64,000 bases of DNA from Beaufortia kweichowensis. Its lineage: Eukaryota; Chordata; Actinopteri; Cypriniformes; Gastromyzontidae. The translations under genes were made by a program, and so were the position numbers. Of this stretch, positions 11,801-28,270 are shown one piece after another. The stretch covers positions 8,156,492 to 8,220,491 of the forward strand of contig CM032804.1 of NCBI GenBank assembly GCA_019155185.1, written 5' to 3'. The notes beneath the pieces were generated by a model, which was given only the letters and a program-made list of their open reading frames with translations, did no database searches and was not told where the DNA came from. How positions within the stretch are numbered: the stretch's first letter is position 1; the number at the start of each line of letters is the position of its first letter.

Positions 11801-14800
11801 AGAAATAAGGAGGGATCTGCTCTTTTAATGAGCAACGTTGTGTTGTGGTAGCAAAAACCACAATCATACCTTCAGAGCATTGATGACTGTCTCAATGTGT
11901 GTTTTGACAGCCTCATGGGAAAACTCAGAGCTGGCAAGGGTGCACATGCTTTCCAGGGCCAGGTAGCGCAGGTTAGTCTCTCTGTGCTGCAAGAACTGCC
12001 CTAGCTGGTTACACGCCCGCACAAGAAGATTCGGCTCACTGTTGCGAAACAGGGAAAAATAAATGAGATAAGCCCTAATACAGACAAACCCATTAGAACA
12101 ACATATGTCAGTAGAACTTGAGATGTCAAAACGAACTTGAGATAGACAGCTAGACCTTTTGTGAAACTGTTGTGTTTACTAGGGATGTGAATTTTGTCTG
12201 CTCAAGTACACAAATGGAAAAGATAACTTAAAGACAAGAAGATGAAGATGAACCCACCTGTCATAATGAATTATGAGGGAGATGGCTTCAAACAGGATGG
12301 CATTCTTGGCATTGGAGTGCTGAACCTTCTTGGATTTGGGTGGCTCTTGGGCTTTGTTGAGGATGGTCTCCAAACACTCCACCAGACGTCCCTTCACAGC
12401 GCCATCCTCAGGTGGCGGGTAGCACTGTAGCAGCCGGAGCAGCTTGCAGGACAGCCACGGTGCAGGAACAAAGTAATAAGTGTAGTCCTGCAGGTCAGTG
12501 GATGCTGAGGACACAATCTGAGATAGAAGGAGAGGCATGTGAAACTGGGATTGTGAGAGGATTTTATACATTGCATTTTGCACGAAACAGGATCTATAAG
12601 CACACTCACCCTGCTAAGACGAGACACAGCGAGTGACACACATGTCTTGAACTCATCAGGGTTCTTCTGGCTGAGACATGTGATCAAGGAGATGGCAGCA
12701 GTGACCACACCCTGAGGGAGTAAAAGCAGAAAAATAAGAACACTGTGACTGCCAACAAACAGACTGAAACCATATCTCATTTGTAACATAGCACTTTTTG
12801 TGGTTGTCCATGTGTCAGACTCACCATGTGCTGGTCGTTGAGCAGGTGCACCACCCTAGATGTCCATTCCCCCATGAGCACAAGGTCTGGAGAGGTCTTG
12901 TACAGACGGAGCAAACACAGAGCTGCAGACTGCTTCACACTATCCATTGTGTCCCTGTTGTTAACATATATAATATAATTAAAAATCTAGAAAAGTAAAA
13001 CATTATCATGTTTTTCTAATCCTCTTTTTCTCTCCCAACTATTAAGTTCCTCCAAAGTGTCATTTTTACTCTGAATCTTTCTGCCTGAATGCCTAATTTC
13101 TGTCTTTATCTCCTCTAGCTCCAGCATTCATACTCCATGGCGCTCACCCAGCCACCAGGATGCGTGGGATCTCTCCAGCAAAGGCTTCGGCCATCTCTCT
13201 GCTGCCCACATTAGCGATACAGTGCAGGGCCAGACACATGAAGGTGGGGTTTCTGCTGGACAGGTCGTTCTTGATGGCATTGTTAATCAGCCTGATCAGT
13301 TCGCTGTTACTGTTCACCAGCACAGAGATGAACAGATAACCCTGGAGAACAGACAAAGAGGAAGGAATTGAAAAAGAAAGAAACAATAATATGTTGACGA
13401 CTGTATAAACATAAGTGCTTTCCCCGTTTTGCACACACACACATAAAAAAACATACATCTGTGAAGCATCACTTAAGCGAGTGTTTGGTTGGAATAAAGA
13501 CAACATTTCTGAGGGATTGTCATCTTCAAACCGGCTCTGTGCGGCAGTCCTGAGAGTTCTGTGGATAAGAACTTAACCACAAGAGAGAGATTTTCCTCCT
13601 CGCTGAGCTAATGTGTCTCACTCACTGCTGCAAGGGCTAAAGCTCGCTTGAATCACCCGTTATCTACTCTCACAGCTTTTAAACCCACAAAGTCTATAAA
13701 TGTGTAAAGTCTGTGTATGTGGAAACGACTGTCAGGTTTAGAGGAATGGGTCTTGCAAAAAAAAATCAGGATCAGTTAATCTGAATCACACTATTTAAGA
13801 CTTAATCATTTGCTCCACTGGTTATCTGTTAAAACAAAACATTATTTCCAAAGGTTGCATTGAATTCATCAAGAATGCAACCTTCAGTACACAAGACATA
13901 CTGGGTAAATTGAAGATCATGAAAAGCAGTTTTACGGCTCATGGATGTATTGAAACTGTTAACTAGAAGCTGTGACTCGTTGCCTAATTTACAACACCAA
14001 ATCATACTTTAAAGCAGGCAGCTTAGCAACCTAAATCAGGTTTGGAATTTAACATTTCAATGGGCTTATAAGTCTTACTTTTATAGACTACAAATAATTA
14101 GTTGTTGTGAAGTTGTAGTTTGACTTCTATATGTGGACGAGACTATCAGTATCTGTTCACTGGAGTGAAAATCAAGAAAAGCTTGCAGAATGTTTGGGTT
14201 GGGCTTATGGGAAATGAATATTGAATGTATTTGACCCACATGGGAGGAGTAGCTCAAAACATGATGACATCACCACATTCCTCAGCATTACATTATAATG
14301 TCTTGCAGTAAAATAGACTTCTCTACAACTTCTACACATCTGACATCTAATTTCCTCATTTGACATCCAATTTTTAGTTTGTAACCTAAAGCAAAAAAAT
14401 CTGTGTGCTCTGCAACCATGCCAATTCAATATTGCTATGTAAATTTTCTCTGTTCTGAGTTTCACAGTATCATCCAACAACAAATGCTTTGTAGCTCACT
14501 GGCAACACATGTTATGATCTAGTTTGCATTGTAAATGACATTTCAATGCCCTCTCAAGGAAATAAATAAGCTGACTCCATCTGTTGTTCTGTACCAAAAT
14601 ATTATTTGATTGTTCTGTCAGTGTTACCCTGTGGAGAGAGATGCTTGGTTGATGGGAATGGCTATAAGTGTGGGTGTTGGATCAGCAAGAGATAATTAGA
14701 CCTCACAGTGGGTCCACATGGTGCGGAAGGTTGCTAAGCCTCTCCGACAAGCTAAAACACATCTACTACTCTGATGAACATTTGACTTGAGCTTGTTCAT

Positions 14801-17540
14801 CAAAGAGTATGCAAAATACTCACTTAAGTTATAGTTATATTTGCTTAAGCAATACTGGGCAACTATAAATACCAAAATAAATAAAGACAAAAACTGCAAA
14901 AGTCATACATTTCATAGACCGCTTTACACCCTATGCACCACTGCAATTTCAAAATAACATATTGTTCTGTTAAATTACGTTACTAAGCTGTTTTCCTGTA
15001 TTACTGTGTATATATGTATCATAATGTTCATAAGAGGTTTGCTTATATTACTGCATTTATGTATTATTGTATTGTCATCGAAAATAATACAAATGTTTTA
15101 TGCAGAGTTTGATTCTATAAATAATGTGGTATAAAAGATATGGCCCACTATTTCCTGTACAGTTGTCATACTTGCCATAAACTTTGTACCTTTGACCACT
15201 TAATTGGTCACAACACTCCAATTAAACTGCCTACAAGCAGAAGTAAAGTGTGTAGTAACTTGCCACACACACATAAACGGGGGACACTACAAATACAACA
15301 AATAAAAAAATCTGACACAGCAAATAGAAAAAAAACAACATCAAAAATGTTTTGATAGTGCCACAATGTTTAGGTTTAACAGAGTAAAAATATATAAATG
15401 GTGAGTATTATCAAAAGAAAGTATTAACAATGAAAACACACCACCCAAAGAGTCCAATATAAATATCCACACACAGTAAGCACAAGATATAGACTATTAA
15501 GTTTTACTCACAATTTGTTTCTCTGTGTACTTGTTGGAGCTGAGCAGGTTGACAGCCTCCATGTGGCCAAAGTCAATGTCATGGCCCAGTAAGAAGATAA
15601 AGAGCAGCTTGCACACATATTTCTTCTTGCTGTATCCATCCAAAGCTTTGTCCCCTTTAAACTTCGAGCGGATGTTGGCTAACTCTTTATTTATGCGTTT
15701 GATCTCAGCTTCCTTACTCTTACCTGTGGAGAGAAACAGAAATGTCAGGATTTTAATTGACAGTTACCTATACAGGACAGCAAGATGTTTAAGCAAACAT
15801 AGGGTGATAAATATATTTAAGCTGCTGCTCATTTAGGAATATCTGCACCCACACTACAGCTTACAGTATAATATCTCCAAGATTTTTGGTCATTAAGCTT
15901 AATAACAATGCAAAAAAAAAAAACATTTTTTGTCATCTTGCTTGCCATGATTTACACATAATGTGTGTAAATAATGTGAATACCAAACATTTGCAAGTTG
16001 GTGAACTGAATTAAGAGGAAGTCCAGTAGAGCAGATGACCTAATGATAAATAAGGAAGACAGGAAACCAGAAAAGCAGACAGGAAATAGCAAACAACAGG
16101 GAGCTAGGATTGAACAGGATGAAGTTTTTGCAAAGACTAGGTGAAAGTGAGATGTAAAAAATGTCAGCTTCCACATAACATTAGCCACACTATACCACAT
16201 TATTTGCACCTATAAGTCACAAGCATATGAGGAATCATGTTCTGATCAACAACAATTTGCTCATGTTACAAAAAATGACTAGCCAATTTTGTGCAGCTCA
16301 CTGTATATTTAACATAACCCCACATATAATTTACAGTATCACTACTAGACCATCAATATGCAGGTTAAACCGTTTTTGAGATATCAACCACCCATTAACA
16401 AACAAAAGATGGTTTTATTTGTTTCAATGCTACTTAAGTTGTGTACAATAGATAAATTTACTTTGCCTTGGGTATGAACAATTCAAAAAGAGATCTTATG
16501 ACATCCTAACCATAACTGCTAACAAATGCTTTAGTGATACAAATATGTTTGTATAAACGGACATACTGCTTTGTATATTAGTACTGATATTGCTGTACTG
16601 GTGAACACACTGTGTTCCTGGTATTATTTTCTAGTATAGTAGCATCATCCTGCACTATGAGTATCCTGATCCAATAACAGAGGCCTCATATGTCATGTAC
16701 AAACACAACAGCCTTTAATTTCCTTTGCACAAGGTCACACAAACTTCTGAAAATGCGTACACACTTTATGATGTTTTTAAAAAATAGACAAATTGATGTT
16801 CTCACATTTGCTTTGATGAATTCGTAAAAAAAAGTGTCATTTGCTGCAATCAGCAGTTTTATGATTACTCATGTTACAATAGCTCAAAAACTGAATACAA
16901 AAAAATTTGCTTTCATCTGCAAAGCAGAATCTCAATTCCACAAAATGATAGCAACAAAGCTGCAAGGTGATGTGAGTCAGCCTGATATTACATTTTTTTT
17001 TTTTTTTTTACTGTAGAAGGTCAACAAGCAGTGAATAACGAATATCAATACTAATCAATAACTCTAACTAACTGAGAAAGGCGATAAACAACAACAATCA
17101 CTACTGCTCATAGATAATTAAAAAAGGGGGTACTGCATGTTGAAAGTGTTATAAAGATGTGTAGATTCTTTACACAATAAAAACAACAAACCGACCCCAA
17201 AGGGTTGCTACATTTTGATGGCTTGAAGGGTATTGCAAATCATCAACAAAATGTTTTGCATTTATTTTCTTATCCAGCAAACACTAATGCATGTATTCCA
17301 AAAAAAGTTATTCTAAATTGTATTAACATCTAGTATATGGGCAACAACCCACAAAATTTGTACACCCAAAGACTACAATGCAAACATGATAACGTATGTA
17401 CATCTGTACTGACAAAACACTGTCAATATATGACAGAACTTTCAAGAGGAAAATATATATGGAAATATATATGTATGCGGTGCTAAAAGGCAGGAGGCAA
17501 ACTACAATATTCAGCATGTGTACCAATTCACCCTCATTTA

Positions 17541-17607
<67 letters not shown>

Positions 17608-18331
17608 AACTTTCACATGGCACTGCCAAATGTATATTGAAACTTATTTTTTAATATTTCATATATAAAGTGCAGCAACAAATACAAAACAAATACACGT
17701 ATTTGCAGCCACTTGACAAATTATCATTAAACAATGAATCTTAATATTACAATGCCTTACACAGACAGATAGAAAAGACCACAGACACATCTTAAGAAGA
17801 TGACCCTTCTACAACGCTTAGCTCAAGGCGACAGCTTGATAACTGGATTATCGTGAAAAACACGAGACCTCTTGGCGAGAAGCGATATCAACCGTTACCC
17901 AGCTATTCAAGGTGACGAGAGCTACAGAGACAACACATTTAGATTGTCTGCACTAAAACACACGATCTTCAGTGGCGGCCTAGCGGGCATCACTCCATCA
18001 ACAGCGCTAAAGCTAACGGGGCCTGATCGGCTGCCACAGGGAGTGAACGGCACGATCTCTTTGGTGATCCAATGACTTCCCTCCCCTCAGATCAGGAGTC
18101 ACTGCTCTGACTCCCGTGAAAGCTTGCATGATTTATCCTGTAACTGTAGGTTGAACCCATCGAGCAATTCAGAATATGTGTGTATCATTCAGGGGCGTAT
18201 ATAGGAAGAGTTTGGTATAGGAAAACGACTACCGTAATTCAGTGATGAGTAAAGGAATACTTACAATTTCTGATGTCCGAAATGAACACCGCTAACCCTC
18301 GCATTCCGTCTCCCTTCGACACAGCCGGCAT
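5888..18331 (-). CDS. ap2a1: AP-2 complex subunit alpha-1 (alpha-adaptin A)
   Basis: Exons (minus strand, 5' to 3'): 18265-18331, 15512-15723, 13148-13341, 12825-12954, 12610-12711, 12258-12517, 11870-12038, 11613-11750, 11349-11531, 11010-11107, 10570-10801, 10300-10482, 9241-9374, 8296-8382, 7670-7752, 7336-7425, 7117-7240, 6915-7031, 6765-6834, 6499-6633, 5888-5965. They sum to 2886 nt, a closed frame of 961 aa, close to the known family length. It starts [13 protein letters not shown] and ends CELLAEQF. Residues 1 to about 600 are the alpha-solenoid trunk (PIP2 and dileucine-cargo binding), then a Pro/Gly/Ser hinge, then the ear with FFQPTEMA and [11 protein letters not shown] that recruits endocytic accessory proteins. 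AP-2 links clathrin to cargo at the plasma membrane. All introns are GT-AG except 7241-7335 (AT-AC). A 63-nt cassette exon lies at 8808-8870. It is divergent from prmt1. The alternative, ap2a2, is less likely because of the cassette and the PRMT1/CPT1C neighbourhood. Confidence 0.96.
7241..7335 (-). other. AT-AC (U12-type) intron of ap2a1
   Basis: On the minus strand the 95-nt intron begins ATATCCTT (plus 7328-7335) and ends CTCAC (last base plus 7241). A branch site TCCTTGAC lies at plus 7249-7256, its A nine bases before the intron end. These are the minor-spliceosome consensus signals. Splicing here joins LQS-C|AG-LNV (Gln codon) in frame with exons 7336-7425 and 7117-7240. No GT donor nearby restores the frame. 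Confidence 0.88.
8808..8870 (-). other. ap2a1: Alternative cassette exon of ap2a1 (hinge insert, 21 codons)
   Basis: Flanked on the minus strand by an acceptor ending ggcag (8871-8875) and a donor gtaagg (8802-8807). At 63 nt it keeps the frame whether used or skipped. Encoded residues begin [11 protein letters not shown] and are acidic and Ser/Pro-rich. It lies between exon 9241-9374 and exon 8296-8382, exactly where mammalian AP2A1 has its brain-enriched hinge insert. The similar length and position make it a probable neuronal splice variant; use in this species is inferred. Confidence 0.75.
15724..18264 (-). other. First intron of ap2a1
   Basis: About 2.5 kb between coding exons 1 and 2 (acceptor ccacag just 5' of plus 15723 on the minus strand). 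It is AT-rich, with a long AT microsatellite at 17543-17601 and poly-T near 16990. No other coding exon is seen. The 2.2 kb second intron (13342-15511) is likewise without recognisable content. Confidence 0.7.
17543..17601. repeat. (AT)n microsatellite
   Basis: About 29 uninterrupted AT dinucleotides in intron 1 of ap2a1. Open frames translating as alternating Tyr and Ile across it are artefacts. Confidence 0.98.
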
Positions 18332-19316
18332 GTTTGCAGTGTTTTTTCTTCAAGCCGGTCTCAACACGAAACAAATGACTTGCAGATGGTCAGAGGTGCA
18401 GGTTTAACAAGCGGTGGGAGAGTTCAAACACACCGAACTAGCGGGCTAACTAACACGGACTCACACACTAGCTGGCAAAGCTATGGATTTAGTCTTGAAT
18501 TATTTATATAAGCGCTGGTACAGAAAACAAATAATGCAACAAACGAGCGTGGTTGCAAATATGAGAGGTTAATGCAGTGGGGAAAAGTGGAGCGATTGGT
18601 GTTTCCGCTCGCTAATTCATTCAATCCCGTCAACACTTTTTAATGGGAAGGAGACGAGGCTGCGCTTCAGTTGCGGCACTAAATAAAAAACTGAGTGCTG
18701 ATATTAATTTATAGTTATACACCCAAATGTCGACTGCGTTAAAATAACAATTGATATCGCTGACTTTGAGTCACGCACGGCAAGCTAGCTAAACAGCTAG
18801 CGAGCTGGCTAGCTTTATTAAACGTAAGAATACATCACCCAAATGACCGCAATAGGACCACAGGGATTCCTGCTTGTTGACAAGTCAAACTGACAGGTCC
18901 GTGTTTCGAGAAAATATAACTATATGTTATATGAAGTCGTCAATAATGTACGAGACTTTACGTTCGGTCGGTGTTCCCGGACGGAGCTCGTGACAGAACT
19001 GCACTGGGCTCGTTCTAGCGCTTCCTCCCAATATGTCCCGCCTTCTGCCCATTTCCCTTAATCTGATTGGAAAGTTGTACGTCTGTCCTTGCCATCCGCT
19101 ATATCATTTGTTCATGTATACATCAGTTACATTTTGTAACAATTTCAATTGGCTTGAAAACAAGATCGACACCATTGAAAGAATCAAAGTGCAAGTATGT
19201 GGGAATAGTGTTAAATTACCAAAGGAGAGGTCGTAAATCAAACTAATTAAATCTGACGATTGGTGTTTGTAAATGTGTTGAGTAATTTATAATGTATCAA
19301 GAGAATCAACAAGTTG

Positions 19317-19383
<67 letters not shown>

Positions 19384-19949
19384 ATATCAGACTGTTGAGA
19401 AATATACGTATTTTGGCAATTTAAAGGTGAAGGTTTAAAGAGAGGTCACCCAAATAAATTTATTTCGTAATTCATCACTTCACTATTTATTCCAAACCTA
19501 TTCTTAACCTGGTTTAATTTCTTCTGCAAAACACAAAAGAAGAAATTGCCTCTGCAAAACGCCCTTTTGTTACTGCTGTAAAACAATGCCTAACATGCAC
19601 GCTAACCCCTAGTTTGCTAACGTTAAGTGAAATTTGACCAACATTTAGATTTTGTATGAATAAAAATAATCTAAAAAAATATCTAATACGTTTCATATAT
19701 GAACATGATACTTATGTGTAGTACCAAACTTTAAAAAATTTAAAGTTAAATTGTAGTAATTGTAATATTTTGGTCCAATTCAAATAAGCCTAGCCTATAA
19801 CGGTGGGTTTAAGAGACGGGCGGTGCATTTAGAAAACCACGTGATTGTAGCCCAATCAGATAATTCACCAGCACAAAAGAGGCGGGAACAAAACAAGTGT
19901 GCGTTACATTAGCTGCTGCAGTCGTAGTGGGATCCAGTTTATCGTCGAA
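18332..19949. promoter_or_regulatory. Shared ap2a1/prmt1 divergent upstream region
   Basis: The 1.6 kb between the start codons of two divergent housekeeping genes holds no coding exon. Close to prmt1 are an E-box CACGTG (19838-19843) and a CCAAT box (about 19852-19856) on the plus strand, about 100 nt before the start codon; no TATA box is seen. Near 18781-18816 lies a cluster of GCTAGC/AGCT palindromes. A TATC microsatellite sits at 19317-19388. Whether the promoters act together is not shown. Confidence 0.55.
19317..19388. repeat. (TATC)n microsatellite
   Basis: About 17 tetranucleotide units, nearly perfect, between ap2a1 and prmt1. Confidence 0.98.
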
Positions 19950-23421
<3,472 letters not shown>

Positions 23422-25130
23422 ATTCCATTTGCATCTGTGTGTTTGAGGCAACTCTGAGAGCAGCTGATGTTTGTGGGTGGCCATGTATAATTTTTCCCCT
23501 GACAGATACAGTAAGATTCTGTTTTGTGAAATACTGTCTGATATGGAGGATTTCTAAGTTTCTTGTCCATTTTAATAAATAGCTTTTTGTATGCTAAAAA
23601 TGCACCAGAGGCAACTCGCCTTGGCAGATTTTTACTGTGCAGTTTTTTGTTGATTTACAAGATTTTGGCCCCTTTTCCAAATTTTAAATGTGCAATCTTT
23701 CTTGGATTTGTTCCGTCAGACACGTGCGTACACGCATACAGCTGCTCTCATTTGCCTGTCTGTCTGTCCCAGATCAGTCTCTGGGTTATGTGGCAAAATG
23801 CCATACATGTTCTGTGTGTTCAAGTTTATTCCTCTCAAATTGTCTGTTTTCACCTGCCATGCTAACATATGTGTTGGCCACTGTAAGATAAATGTAAAGG
23901 TGTTTGTTTTGAAATTCCATCTGGTGAAGCCAGCATCTTACTTGTAGGTTAAACCTATCATCATATTTTACTGTGAATAGAAAGTCCTTTGGTTTATTTG
24001 AGTGTGCCCGTATCATTTTGTGTTTTTGGTATGAACATTTACTGCAGCAGGTCTTTAGACCATCAGTTGAGGGCACCTCCATATATCGCCATTTTTGTCT
24101 TGTGGAGTAATATTTTAATTCGGCTAGTGCTTCTGTGTCCTCATCTGTTACAATTTAAACATGTATTTTTTTTATACATTAGCAGCAGTGACATGAACAA
24201 AAAGTAAAACTACTATTGAGATGAGGCGATGTAGTAACCTCGTGTATAGGTGGCGTTAATGAGCACTATTTTAAACCCTTGACCTTTTTAATGTCACACA
24301 AAACTCTTTATCCATCGAATAACTGATGTTTAGTTTAAGCTTATCTGCTGCTCTTTTGCACTGTAAGCACTTAAAACAGTTTCTCAGACCCAGACCTTCA
24401 GTTTAATTCCACTAAGAAAACCTTTAGCGTAAAACCCTTTGGGTGCTTTTAGTGAAGGGTGAAGTTTTTGCTGTGTTTGAGTAATTTCACATTAGCCCAT
24501 GTGATTATTTTTCTTTCTCATGATGTTGCTGTGTATTACTGTGTTTTTCTTTTGTCAAAGGGGTGCAGGATCACGCATTGTATTTAGCACGGTTTATTAC
24601 CAGGCAGATGTTTGTTCACTAGGAAATGTATTTTTATTTTTTCTTTTGAAATAAAAACTATTGGAACATGCATGGTTTGTTTTTCATGATTAAAATGTCA
24701 ACTTGTTACAAGCTTTGGGCTGTTTGGACCATTTCCTAAATGGTGGAAAGAGGTTTTGTTTGCATGTCCGTAAATTACACAATGCTGCTGGGTTTCCTAT
24801 TTGTTATTTTATGAATCGGAGGGGTGCCCATGTGTGTTCTGTGCAGTTGTGATCAGTTCTACAACCTGACATCCAGCATTATGTTAGCATTTGAACTTTG
24901 TGACCACATGCAGATGCCAAAGGTTTTCGTAGCGAACTAAATAGTAACTGTTTTCAGATGCGAAAGTTTATTAATACACAAACTAGTTTCATATACTTGG
25001 TTATTACAGTACCTGTTTGCCTAGTTTACTTATGTTACACAGTCTCACTTGGCACAGGAGGAGAATTTATATTTTCAGCTTGTCTAATTGCACACTGTAA
25101 TCCAAATATCCCAATAAAATAAAATTGTTT
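23422..25130 (+). other. prmt1: prmt1 3'UTR with alternative polyadenylation signals
   Basis: Non-coding sequence after the prmt1 stop. AATAAA hexamers occur near 23573 and 24650, and another AATAAA lies near 25114, so short and long 3'UTRs are possible. Short ORFs across it have no family support. Confidence 0.5.
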
Positions 25131-25359
25131 TGGTTGTTTTTCAAAAATGTGTTATCTGCGGTTTACAATTTGGCAAATATCAAATGTATTTATAAAAATT
25201 AAATTCTGATATTCATATCCACAGATCGTATCTATGTGTGACCACAGTGGTACAATAAATGTGACAAAATAAATGCCTTTTAGTTGTTTAAAGGTGATTA
25301 TGAATAGTGTGTAAAATGGAGTGTTCACAAGTCATACAACTGACAACACAAATTTGCAT

Positions 25360-25825
25360 GATAGAAATTTATTAATGATGGTGCAAAAATCTTTAAATAT
25401 TGCATTATAGAAGAGCTTGTAAGATCCTACATCATTTTCTCAATAAATACATTTTAGTTACCCAATATACAAATGTCCCATCAAGATACTCATACATTTC
25501 AACATGTTTCAAATATAATTTGTATCTATACATTTATTCATTATACAGCATCACTGCAATCAGATATTTTGTCTGACCTATAAGTTTAATTTAAATGCCT
25601 TTAGGTGGATTTTTTTCATCTTTTGGGACAAAATAATCTTCATTCCTCTTGGTTCAGTTTTTCAAGTATATAGGAAAGTTACTCAAATATCTACAGCTTA
25701 GAAACAAACAACAGAGATGCCACTTTGTTACGATATCCTATAAAGAAATTCTTCAAATCACTGTCCTGCTATTTTAATTTGACAGCCACACTTACAGAAG
25801 CAGAGACAGTGCCGCACCTGCCGCC
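25360..25825 (-). other. prl: prl 3'UTR
   Basis: AT-rich non-coding sequence after the prolactin stop on the minus strand. The plus-strand tttatt near 25367 is a minus-strand AATAAA. prmt1 and prl converge tail-to-tail with only about 200 nt between their likely 3' ends. Confidence 0.5.
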
Positions 25826-27157
25826 CTAACACATCTCAGGTCTCTTCTTGGCTGCCCGGCAGCGGAGAACTTTAAGGAAACTGTCAATTTTGTGGGAGTC
25901 CCTGCGAAAGCAGGAAAGCAAGAAATGGAAGTTCACAAGTCGAGAGGTTTTATCCTGGCCAAGGCTGCTTGTGTAAAAAGGCAGATAGGACAGGTCCTCT
26001 GGAGATGAGCCCATCTAAAGAGAAAGAAAAATGAAAAGTCAAAGACATAAGCAAAGTTGAACATCTAGAAATAAAATGTCTAGATCAGCACTGTGTCATG
26101 ATGATGATATGTTACTGAGACCCACCTTATGAACGAGGTGCTCCAAACCTGCTCCAAGACTGTTAATGTTGTCCTGCAGTTCTTTGGTTTTGCTGTTAAT
26201 AGTGTTGCGTTCTGGATGTGCCAGGCTGGACGCCTCAGAGGAGAGAAGAGCAAGGGGATCGTACCACGCCATCAGAAGAGAGCGAGCCAAAGACAGCAAC
26301 TCGTCCTCCTGCACAAACAGTGCAGAATCATATACATTATTATAAATAAAAATCATTCATATCTTCATATGTAAGATTATCAATCCTAGCAATGAACATC
26401 ATATGCCCACATTTGTACTTTCTTGCTGTCCTAAGTACCACATAATTCTAGAAATCTCAAGAAAATAACTTAAGTTTTTATAAAATATAAAGTTTGAATG
26501 CACTGCAAATTGCTTTAATAAAAATTACAAATGCAAAGGAAATGTAATGTTTGCCTGTAATCACAAAAGTGATCATAAGAGGGCGATAACAAACATGATC
26601 AAATGCACTGACTGAGGGACTTTGAGCCAGACAGAAAGAGATCAAGTTGAATGTAGTGAAGTGTGTTCATACTGGCACTTTCAGGGCTTGGTCTTTGTCA
26701 TTGGGAATTTGAAGGGAGGATGTGTGACACATGGACGGACGTGGCATCATTGCCCTGCCAACAGGGGGAAAGTGAGAATCCTGTGGAGGAAACAGACATT
26801 TATAGATATTAGTGTCATTACCAACATTAGTTAGTTAAAAGTTAATTCAGTTTCTTCTTAAGAGATAATCTTGCATTCAGAGCTTGATGCGACGTCAACT
26901 TCTTTGTGATACTGACCAGGTCATTGGTGAGAGAAGTGCTGAGGGAGTGTAGCTTGTCTGAAAGCTGAGAGGCTCTATCCAGTAAATCATTCAGACCAAC
27001 AGCATTGATGGAGTCAAAGACACACATCAAAACAGTCACTGAAAAAACAAAGAGCCATTAAAAACAAGAGTAACACCACAATATCAGCCTCACTAACACA
27101 CACCACACACTTACCTGCAAAGAACAGTCTTGACGCTTGAAGGCACTGAGGTGTCAT
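25826..27157 (-). CDS. prl: Prolactin (pituitary hormone precursor)
   Basis: Five exons: 27115-27157, 26917-27038, 26673-26780, 26126-26308, 25826-26014, giving a closed frame of 214 aa and the five-exon plan of the growth hormone/prolactin family. Residues 1 to about 27 are a signal peptide (MTPQCLQASRLFFA, then VTVLMCVF); the mature hormone probably begins VGLNDLLDRA. The four expected teleost prolactin cysteines are present (in MCHTSS, LLSCFRR, LRC and the terminal PEMC), and the N-terminal disulfide of tetrapod prolactin is absent. Helix 4 carries LVNFHFLLSCFRRDSHKID. Secreted by pituitary lactotrophs, it controls freshwater osmoregulation in fish. Its TATA box lies about 80 nt 5' of the start codon. 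Very close to carp-type prolactins. No broken codons seen. Confidence 0.98.
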
Positions 27158-27236
27158 TTTAACTTTTCTCTTTTTTATCTAGCTTAAATCTTTGCTGTTA
27201 GCGTTCCTCTCTTGAGCACTCCTTCATTTTCTTGTC

Positions 27237-27246
27237 ATTATATAGT
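27237..27246 (-). promoter_or_regulatory. prl: prl TATA box
   Basis: The minus strand reads gactatataatg here, a good TATA box 80-90 nt before the prl start codon, consistent with a transcription start near 27210. Upstream, the plus-strand aaataaacat at 27448-27457 resembles a Pit-1/POU site, a weak match only. Confidence 0.7.
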
Positions 27247-27734
27247 CTCCTGGTTCTTGTATTTGGATATGCAGTAAGTCTTACACACCAGGTGTGTTTT
27301 GTGCCTAAACTAGTTCAATCCTGAACCTAATGAAAAACATTGTTTTGAGGGTTTGGTTAGTCAATAGTGATAAGCTGTTTGACTAGATACAGAGCACAGG
27401 GGCCATGTGAGAGCAAAATTCACTATCACTCAAAGGAAGTGGCTGATAAATAAACATGTCTTTCTTTTAATTAGTAGCCACAGGCTGAGAGGGTCAAGAT
27501 AACTTTCTTCTGAATATGGAGCTTATGTACTTGTGCCTGATGATGTGTGCACGTGTGCCTTGTACGTTTGATAGAGGTATTTTTGAATTTAGTGTTTTTA
27601 TCCAAAGATAGGGATATGTTAGATCAGCTATTAAATTTGAGCGTGTAGAAACTGCATTAAAAAACTGCTGATCTGCTCTAAAAGGTTGATGTAACATTTT
27701 GTTACAAACAAGTTTGTGTGTAAAGAAATTCCTC

Positions 27735-27810
27735 TGTTCAGTTCAATTCACATTTATTTATATAGCGCTTTTTACAATTTTAATGGATGCAAAGCTGCTT
27801 TACATAAATA
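27735..27810. repeat. Dispersed teleost repeat (TATAGCGCTTTTTACAAT type)
   Basis: The string around tttatttatatagcgctttttacaatt, followed by gcaaagctgctttacat, matches a very common dispersed repeat tail in cyprinid genomes. Recognised from general knowledge; its class is not resolved here. Confidence 0.6.
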
Positions 27811-28054
27811 ATAATAAAAAGAGGAAATAATATGGATAATTCGTGAATATAACTAAAACAGTGTACAGTCTAAAAATGCAAGGTGTTAATAATAATAAAC
27901 ATCAAAATAAAATGTGCAAGTGTGTTAAATGAGTTAAATGAGAATAAATATCAACCCCCTTCTAAAATTGTTTTGTTTAAAAACACACATCCCTTTTAAA
28001 CATTTGCTGAAAGCTTGCTGAAAACATTTATTTAACATGTTAACTGTCACCATT

Positions 28055-28270
28055 CCTCAGGAGGGACACATGTGTTATTTCCCTATTTTCTTTAACATTT
28101 CATTATTGAATTTTATTCTAATCATGACAAACTAAAAACTGATGGATACGTATAAGACTCTTTCATAACAATAAACATAAACAATAATAACAAAATAATA
28201 ATAATAATAACAAAAATGTTAACGTTACTGTAATGTACAAAAATACCAAAAAATGAAAAGATTTTAAAAG
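28055..28270 (+). repeat. Direct repeat copy 1
   Basis: Shares ordered blocks with 32227-32400: gttatttccctatt, ttctaatcatgaca, caataaacataa, ttactgtaat, and aaatgaaaa followed by aaaagac. The copies are diverged, with small indels. Confidence 0.6.

Noticed and set aside
17323..17616. Tyr-Ile repeat proteins on both strands
   Set aside because: Translation of the AT microsatellite.
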